From Tolypeutes matacus (lineage: Eukaryota; Chordata; Mammalia; Cingulata; Chlamyphoridae): a stretch of 64,000 bases of DNA. The stretch is taken from the NCBI GenBank assembly GCA_026826555.1, contig JAKSZT010054458.1, positions 5,053,020-5,117,019 on the forward strand, given 5' to 3'. Positions within the stretch are counted from its first letter, which is position 1, and each line of letters opens with the position of its first letter. This document shows, in pieces, positions 57,616 to 64,000 of the stretch. The notes below the pieces were generated by a model, which was not told the origin of the DNA, made no database searches, and saw only the letters and a list, made by a program, of their open reading frames with translations. Position numbers and translations under genes: made by a program.

Positions 57616-59008
57616 TAAACATTATTACAATGGATGAAAAATTATTAAAATCATACCATTATCTATCATCAAACAAAAACAAACAACAAATAAAACTATG
57701 TATCTGCTATTTTCCAAGATAACTATCCTGTGCATGCTAATAAAACAGCTAAAATTTTTACTTTTGCTGAAATATTAATGCCAGAGTCATTTTAATTATT
57801 TTTTAAGTTGATGTTTAGACATAAGATTATATTCAAAGGTTGATATAATTTTAAAAATACTTAGCTATGGATACTTACACTGTGACCTTGTACTTGGTAT
57901 TACTCCAAGCCGAAAAGCCAAGGAGTAGCTCCACTTTTGAGCCCTTAACTTACAAATTAACTCAATTAACATAAAGTTTTGTTGTGATTTTATTGTTTTA
58001 TGCTTGGTTTGCAATGCTGTTTATTATGCATGGAGACATATAGGCAGAATTTTAATTTTCAAAATCAAAAGTTAAAAGAAACAATTGCATTGAAACAAAC
58101 TAATGCCAATTTTTTAAAAAAAATTGATCCAGATACATGTATGTGTCAGCCAACACTTTGTCTCTCTTGCAATGATGACAGCTGATGAGTGTCCTCTTTT
58201 CCTGACCCAAGTAAGAAGTTATAACCTTTTCCACATAAGGCACCTAGTGAGAGATTGCCTTTGCCCAATTTTTTGTTCTTCCTGGCCTTAAACTCTTTTT
58301 CTCTGTGTAAAGACAACTGAATTTTATTCTGATCTTCATTAGTTGCACATTGCTACGTATTCTTCTAAGTATACCAAAGTCTAAGAAAATTTCTTTCTTT
58401 TTTTAAATTTACTTTCCTTCTGTTACCATCTTTTGTTAGTTTTCCATCATGTTTGTGTCTGCTTACAATAGCAACAGATATTTATGCATTTGCTCTTCTT
58501 TTTTTCTTTTCAAATTTAAAAATGAAAAGAAGAGCCAGGAATTGCCAAAAGCTGGTTACTCAAAGATCCTGGGCATGGTGTCAAAACCTGGTTTGAGTTA
58601 TCAGCTAGAATACGTAACATTTCATTACTATCAATATGTGCATTCATTTGGCAAGAGGATTTTGTCTTGATTTTTAAATCACTGACCTTGAGTGAGGAAT
58701 TTTAATATATCATTTAAGGCATGTTGTGTTTTAAGCAATCTTTTAAAGTTATTCTTAATGTTCAATCCATCATACTCTGACCTTCTCCATGGGAAACGAA
58801 AATGTAAATCTCCCAGACAGCAGAGAACACACTGTCAGAAAAATTAACCTGTATTTTTCAATACCTGTAGTTCTAAAACACAGCTCTAAACTGAACTGTC
58901 ACTTTAGTTGCTTCACATCCTTAATAGAAAACATTTACCTTTTGGCTTTGAACATGAAAAAAAAAAAAGGGATTTTAAGTCTATCATTTTCTGTAACTAG
59001 GAAATCCA
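57616..59008. other. No gene seen
   Basis: Unique-looking AT-rich DNA. Frames at 58000-58185, 58449-58670 and 58789-59013 are short, unlike one another, and without domain signatures or splice context. Confidence 0.4.
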
Positions 59009-59490
59009 TGTAGTAGTCAGGGTCATAAAAAGAAACTCATGGTACAATTCAATAAGGATAATGGAGGGAGAGTTTGGGGACTCTTTACAAAATTGTTAAA
59101 GGGTGACAAGGAACACAAGAAAGTGCAGTTATGCTTGGTTAGTGAAAGTAGAACCTTTATCACCTCCAGGCTAAAAGGGCCACTGGGAGAGCAAGTTTAC
59201 TGGACTAAATAAGGAGAAAATATAGTTATCTTAGAAGCAACAATAATCTATGCTTTAGGGACAAAGCCAGTCACAGGCAGGAAGCCAGAGTTAAAAATAT
59301 CCTGATCTCACTCTGCCTTCCCTTCAGTCCAAATCATTCACTTTATCCTGCTGAATTCACCCAGAAGACAGAGAAAAAAAAGGCCCTTTTTTGATGTAGT
59401 TCCTATAAAGGCAGACTCCAGATTAGGAAGCACAACAGAGAAAAGTGGAGCAGAAATGAGGAACAAGCAGAAGTGTCCAACAAGAACCAT
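59009..59490 (-). mobile_element. Possible old LTR (MaLR/ERVL-like)
   Basis: It starts TGTAGTAGTCAGGGTCATAA, the reversed end typical of MLT-type LTRs. It is followed by 'GGAACACAAGAAAGTGCAG' and a purine-rich middle in the style of LTR sequence. I find no matching opposite end or target duplication, so this is tentative. Confidence 0.4.
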
Positions 59491-60528
59491 ATTTGTGTCC
59501 TTCCTTTAGCCTCTTTTATTTTAGTGTGCTAGATTATGTTTAAGAATCACTCTTTTTGCTACTCTATATTCAATTAGTCAATCACTCAATACATTGATTG
59601 AGAGATGATCATGTATGTATTGGTTATATCAACAATGCCATTTTCAGCTTTCTTGTTATTTTCTATGGATGCATCCCTCTGAGAGAATTAATTATGCTGA
59701 TTTGGAAGTCTTTCCTATGGTATTATATAGGTCTTTCATTTGTTTATTTCATTCTATTTAAGATTTTTCTCTCTGTACCTATAATTTTGGCATTTCTTAA
59801 ATGATTATTGATTCTTTTTTTTGGACTTAGCATTCATCTTTTGAAAGTGATTTTCTGCAAGACTGCCTGTTTTTTCTCAGCCATTCATTTGCCCATTTTC
59901 AGTCAGAACACTTGTTGGCAGGGAGAGAGGACACATGTCACCACCACTTGTCTTCTAGATATTGCCTGCTGATAACTGTTCTCTTTTCCAGATTCAAGTT
60001 CCCACAATACACCGTCAGGAGATATGACTCTTTTGCCTTTTTAAAAACAAGATTCAGGGATCAGTAGTCATAAGATATATAAAAGTATATGGGTGCTGAA
60101 GTCTATTCTTCATCCCTTCTCCGTTGGGAGAGCTTACCAATATACTTCCTGCTTGCAATCGTTAGTCCCTGAATCCCAGTGAGCATCGTTTTTCTCTAAC
60201 AGTATGCTTTATTAATATATACCAATAAAATTGATTTGTTAAAAAAAGTGTATGAATTAAGCATTTACTGGAAGAATAAAAACAAATGATCCAAAGACTT
60301 TCAAACTCACTAAAAATCACATGTTGTAAATTAAATCTTTGCGATAGTACCTTTTATTCAGAGATTCAAAAGCATTTCATAAAACGAATTTGTGAAGCTT
60401 AATTGATAATTCTAAAACCAACCTATTTGCATCAAATTAGGCAAAGAATAAGCATTTTTTCAATACACCAGAATGTCCTAGGTGTACTTTCCCAAGAGAG
60501 GTAAATTTAGGGTAGTTTTATTGATGTA
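59491..60528. other. No gene seen
   Basis: No recognised repeat. The 68-codon frame 59598-59804 is hydrophobic through T-richness. At 60210-60232 'TTTATTAATATATACCAATAAA' (in parts) might be the end of an unknown old LTR. Confidence 0.35.
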
Positions 60529-60934
60529 TGTGATTGTTAAGCTATTGTGCCAACTTGGATAAGTAATGGTGCCAAGTTGTTCAGTCAAGCAAGCACTGGA
60601 CTAATTGTAATTGTAATACAAGGGCATTTCATGGCTTTAATCATCAGTGAGTTGATCACATCTATGGGTGATTACATCTATAATAAACTGAGTAGTTGCC
60701 TTTAGCACTGAATGATGTCTCATGTAATCAGTTGTAGGCCTTAAAAGAAATGATTTCAGCATTGAGAGAGAGAATTTCCATCTCTACTTCCAACAGCAAG
60801 TGTCTCCTGGGGAACTCAGTGAGAACTTTCATTGGATTCATGACAGAACTTGGACTTGTGTATCCCCACAGTTGCATACTATTTACAACTATCTCCTGTT
60901 GGTTCTTTTTCCCTAGAAAACCCTTACTATTACA
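60529..60934 (+). mobile_element. ERVL-type solo LTR with exact target duplication
   Basis: It starts TGTGATTGTTAAGCTATTG and ends CTTACTATTACA, flanked by ATGTA on both sides (60524-60528 and 60935-60939). Internal 'GTGCCAACTTGGATAAG', 'GTAATCAGTTGTAGGCC' and 'CTCCTGTTGGTTC' match the copy at 54067. An 83-codon frame 60750-61001 crosses its end and is not a gene. Confidence 0.9.
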
Positions 60935-61019
60935 ATGTACTTCAAAGAGCTACAACATGTATGCATCTCTAAACAATATAACTGAGTTCTGCCTGATTTG
61001 AAAAATCAAATGAAATTGT

Positions 61020-61400
61020 GTTCTTCTTAATTTTTTTGTGAAATGCTTTTGTTCAACATATATTCCTGAGAGGCTTCTCTGTTGTTGCAAGTTGCTGTAG
61101 CTCCTTTTGTTTTCATTGCTCTATGGTACTCCATAATTTGTGTAAATGACAATTTATGTATCCTATGCTTTAGGACAAAATTTGTGTTGTTTGCAAATTT
61201 GAAAGATTAAGAACGAAGTTGATATGAACATATATAGACAATGCATTCTGAGCATATGCATATGTTTATCTAGGGTATATAACTAACAATAGAAGTTTGG
61301 AGCAGTAGGTAGGTAGATTTTTATTTAGCTAGAGGCTGATGAATATTTTACCAAATCAATTGTATCAACATACATTTCTTCCTGTGGTTTATGGAATTTC
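61020..61400 (-). mobile_element. Old L1 3' part
   Basis: Reversed L1 phrases: 'TTGTTGCAAGTTGCTGTAGC', 'CTCTATGGTACTCCATAATT', 'GTTTATCTAGGGTATATAAC'. Heavily diverged. Confidence 0.5.
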
Positions 61401-61634
61401 ATGAAATCACATTTTTCATTCATCAGTTCAGCAAAAACTTAGAAGTTTAATAATATCAAATTGCCATCTATACTGTAAAACCACTTTAGACTGCAACTTG
61501 TTGGCATCTATTAAATTTTAAATCATTGTGCTTAATAAATGCAATTCCTTTTAACTCATCTGTCTTAGAGAAATACTAAACATGTGTCCATAAAATAATA
61601 TCTCAGTATATCTATTGCAGTTTTTGTATGACAT

Positions 61635-61900
61635 AAATTCCTGTAAATAGTTAATGTCCATCAATGGAGAAATAGCTAAATTATGGCATATACAAGGGTT
61701 AAAGAAATGCTATAGATTAACATGTATCAAATCAATAAAATCTCCAAAGCATTTTAAGATGAGAAATAAAAAAGAAAACCACTATTGTGGTAAAAAAATT
61801 TCACAAAAGCAAAAAGCATCAGATTATCAAATCAGATGCACATGTATCACATCTTATGCAAATTTTGCTAATAGTTTCAATAATAAATGTTAATTCTGGA
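61635..61900 (+). mobile_element. Old L1 fragment
   Basis: 'AATGTCCATCAATGGAGAAA', 'TAGCTAAATTATGGCATATAC' and 'GCTATAGATTAACATGTATC' are the ORF2-end/3' UTR phrases of L1 on the plus strand. They lie near the minus-strand fragment at 61020. Confidence 0.5.
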
Positions 61901-63040
61901 TACAGGTAAAGCAAGGTGAGTACTGGGTCATGCAGTGAGGCTGCTCAGTCCTCTTCTTCCACATCAGGTATGTTTGCCCAATGATAACAGGGGAGGCTCT
62001 TAAACAATCTATATAGTTATCCTATTGATACAGAGGAGACATTTAGGCCATGGGATCACTTGTTTTGTTAGCAAATGGAACAAGTAACTGTATCCCATGG
62101 GTTAAAGGATTTTATGTTTGTTTATCATAAGTAATAATTGGGAAAAAATGTACATTATGTTAAAAGCATTCTATAGGTAAGAAAGTTCCTTCTGGCAAAT
62201 CATTAGTTTGTTTGCCAAAAGGTTTGTCATTAGTATGTTTATGAATAATCCTACATTCTTTTTCCCCAGCAGGACCCTTATTTAAGAGAGTCAATTAGTT
62301 TCAGACCTTCTGCTTATTTACTTACTTTCCAGAAGTTTTATAAGTAAAATATAAAATAAGGTAATACATATGTCTATGGAATTATGTAATTGCTTTGAAA
62401 AATTCCTGGGCATATGTAAACCATACTGATAATATTGGTTGTTTGGGGATGAACTGAGACCCAACAGTTTTATTTGTACGTAATATATTTTGAAAGTCAT
62501 TATCTGTGTGACCAATTGAATTAGAAGGTCAATGGAACCTTCTCTAAAACAATTTGATTGAATTAAGTGTCTTAAAACTTTTCAGAGACAAAGAAAAAAA
62601 TATGGATGATTAGTGAAAATAGAGGAGAATGAATTTGGAAATATTAAGATAAACTATGGGCTTTAAGAGGCAGAGAATATTCTTTAACTACTTTGCATGT
62701 TCTACAGTTGGTTGAGTGCCATGCTTTAGTGTACATCACACATTCTTATAAGTACTTGTTGAATAAATATTGAAATATCATTATTGGATAAATTGAGAAA
62801 AAGAGAAACTAGAGAAAATTCAGTGTGAGTAAAGAGATTAATTGGCATAGTGGCAGTTAGTTCAAGTGGGCCATTTGACACAATGAGCTGGGGAAAAAAA
62901 GCAATTTTGATGGATCGAAATAAAACTCATTTTGTAGTTCACCCATTCAAGTACTACTTGAAAAAAAAAAGGAAACTTTCTAAACTTCCTTTTGTATCTC
63001 TACCAAACTCAGATAATTTTGTTCTTTTTTTCTAAATATC
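61901..63040. other. No gene seen
   Basis: Unique-looking DNA. At 62700-62780 'GTGCCATGCTTTAGTGTAC', then TTGTTGAATAAATATTG, recalls an old L2/MIR end but is weak. Frames under 66 codons only. Confidence 0.35.
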
Positions 63041-63305
63041 ATTTTTTAAATATAGTTTTTATTGAACTATATCAATCATACGTGAATATGCACAAACAAT
63101 GTGTGTAGTAAAGATTGTGAACTTACAAAATAAACACACATAACATCATACAGGGGCCCCATACATCACCCCTCCACCAACACTTTGCATTGTTGTGAAA
63201 AATTTGTTACAAACTATGCAAGAGCATTGTCAAACTGTTACTACTAACTATAGTCCATATCTTGCATTTGGTGTATATTTCCCCCAACCCACCCTATTTT
63301 AAATA
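63041..63305 (-). mobile_element. L1 3'-end unit, outer copy
   Basis: Reversed L1 3' terminus: TTTTTATTGAACTATATC at the left, 'GGGGCCCCATACATCACCCC', 'GCATTGTTGTGAAAAATTTG', 'CTAACTATAGTCCATATC', ending in CCAACCCACCC. A second, similar terminus follows immediately. Confidence 0.75.
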
Positions 63306-63324
63306 TATATATATATATATTATA
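63306..63324. repeat. (AT)n microsatellite
   Basis: A run of AT dinucleotides sits between two L1 3' termini. Confidence 0.9.
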
Positions 63325-64000
63325 GAAGTTGTGAACTTGTGAAATAATCATTCACATGTGTAGAATTTCCATACGACACTCCTTCACCAACACACCACAC
63401 CATGGTGGAACATTTGTTACAGATTATGAGATAATATCATCAGACTGTTACCACCAACCATGTCCCATAGTGTACATTTGGCACACTTTTTCCATGCACT
63501 TTCATTATCAACACAGTACATCTTTGGCATTGATGCAAGAATACTATAGTATTGCTGTTAACCACAGTCTATAGGTCACACATATTGTAGTTTTCCCATG
63601 CTTCTTCACATTCTCACCACCCTGCAATAGTGATGTAGATCTGCTCTAGCTCACAAAAAGACACTCTTGCATTTGTACCCACAACCACAATAATCATGCA
63701 TCTCTGGGTTCACTGTGTTATTCAGTCCCTAGATTATTCTTTAGCTTTCTTTCAATTGACATTTACTTCCCCAGACTACCCTTTCCAGGCACAATCCCAT
63801 TTACAAATCCGTTGCTACTAACTGTAATGTGTTACCATCAACTCTATTTCTACACTTTTACAGTCAAGTTAATAAAAACTTCTGCATACATTAAGCATCT
63901 GCAGTTCTTCTCAACCCTCCTCTTATCTCCTAATAACCTAAACTCTAGGTTTTAACTCCATGTTTTTAGTCTTCATATTTAGTTCATATTAATGAGACCA
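63325..64000 (-). mobile_element. L1 LINE 3' part, continuing past the window edge
   Basis: A second L1 3' terminus on the minus strand ('CCATACGACACTCCTTCACC', 'GTGGAACATTTGTTACAG') continues into UTR sequence matching 23750-24420 (CAATTGACATTTACTTCCCC; CACAATCCCATTTACAAATC). It is cut by the window end, so the ORF2 part, if present, lies outside. Confidence 0.8.

Overview
The window is mammalian intergenic DNA with no host gene I can support. It is AT-rich, CpG-poor, and filled with layered transposable elements. The organism is most likely a xenarthran (sloth, anteater or armadillo). The basis is a tRNA-derived SINE present in about ten copies, with a tRNA-like head carrying TGGCTCA and CCCACATGGGAGGTCC and ending in CCTCC plus an A-rich tail, together with an L1 family whose 3' UTR recurs at least eight times. 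I cannot name the species from sequence alone. None of the longer open frames has gene structure. They are LINE remnants, frames through tandem repeats, or chance frames.

Layout. 0.5-5.2 kb: LTRs, an ancient L2 split by an ERVL-type LTR, a MIR, and a 300-bp ATAGAT microsatellite fused to a SINE dimer. 5.3-21.2 kb: a cluster of lineage L1 copies (plus, minus, plus, plus), carrying nested SINEs, an LTR and hAT miniature elements, several with visible target-site duplications. 21.2-33.4 kb: mostly unique AT-rich DNA with an L1 on the minus strand, an unidentified retroposed sequence, MaLR-type and class I LTRs, and possible conserved non-coding blocks. 33.7-34.2 kb: a SINE-VNTR-SINE composite built round a 25-bp GC-rich tandem repeat, which is the most unusual object here. 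37.8-38.3 kb: a CpG-rich and therefore probably young ERV LTR plus leader stub. 41.0-43.4 kb: a MaLR-type provirus (LTR, internal, LTR; minus strand) with a small L1 tail nested in one LTR. 43-52 kb: old L1, MIR, MaLR LTRs with a SINE heterodimer, and an hAT element holding a poly(A)-ended insert. 52.5-56.1 kb: an ERV pile-up including a class I LTR with 48-bp U3 repeats, a tRNA-Glu-type primer site, and a leader with a 314-bp tandem duplication. 56-64 kb: further LTR, SINE and L1 fragments, with an L1 3' end running off the right edge on the minus strand.

There is no operon or pathway logic. The elements relate by nesting, which gives a relative order of insertion: L2 and MIR, then old L1M-type copies, then MaLR/ERVL LTRs and lineage L1, then SINEs and the youngest ERV pieces. 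Family names are from memory of repeat consensus sequences. Where I was unsure I name only the class, and boundaries without a stated target-site duplication are approximate.
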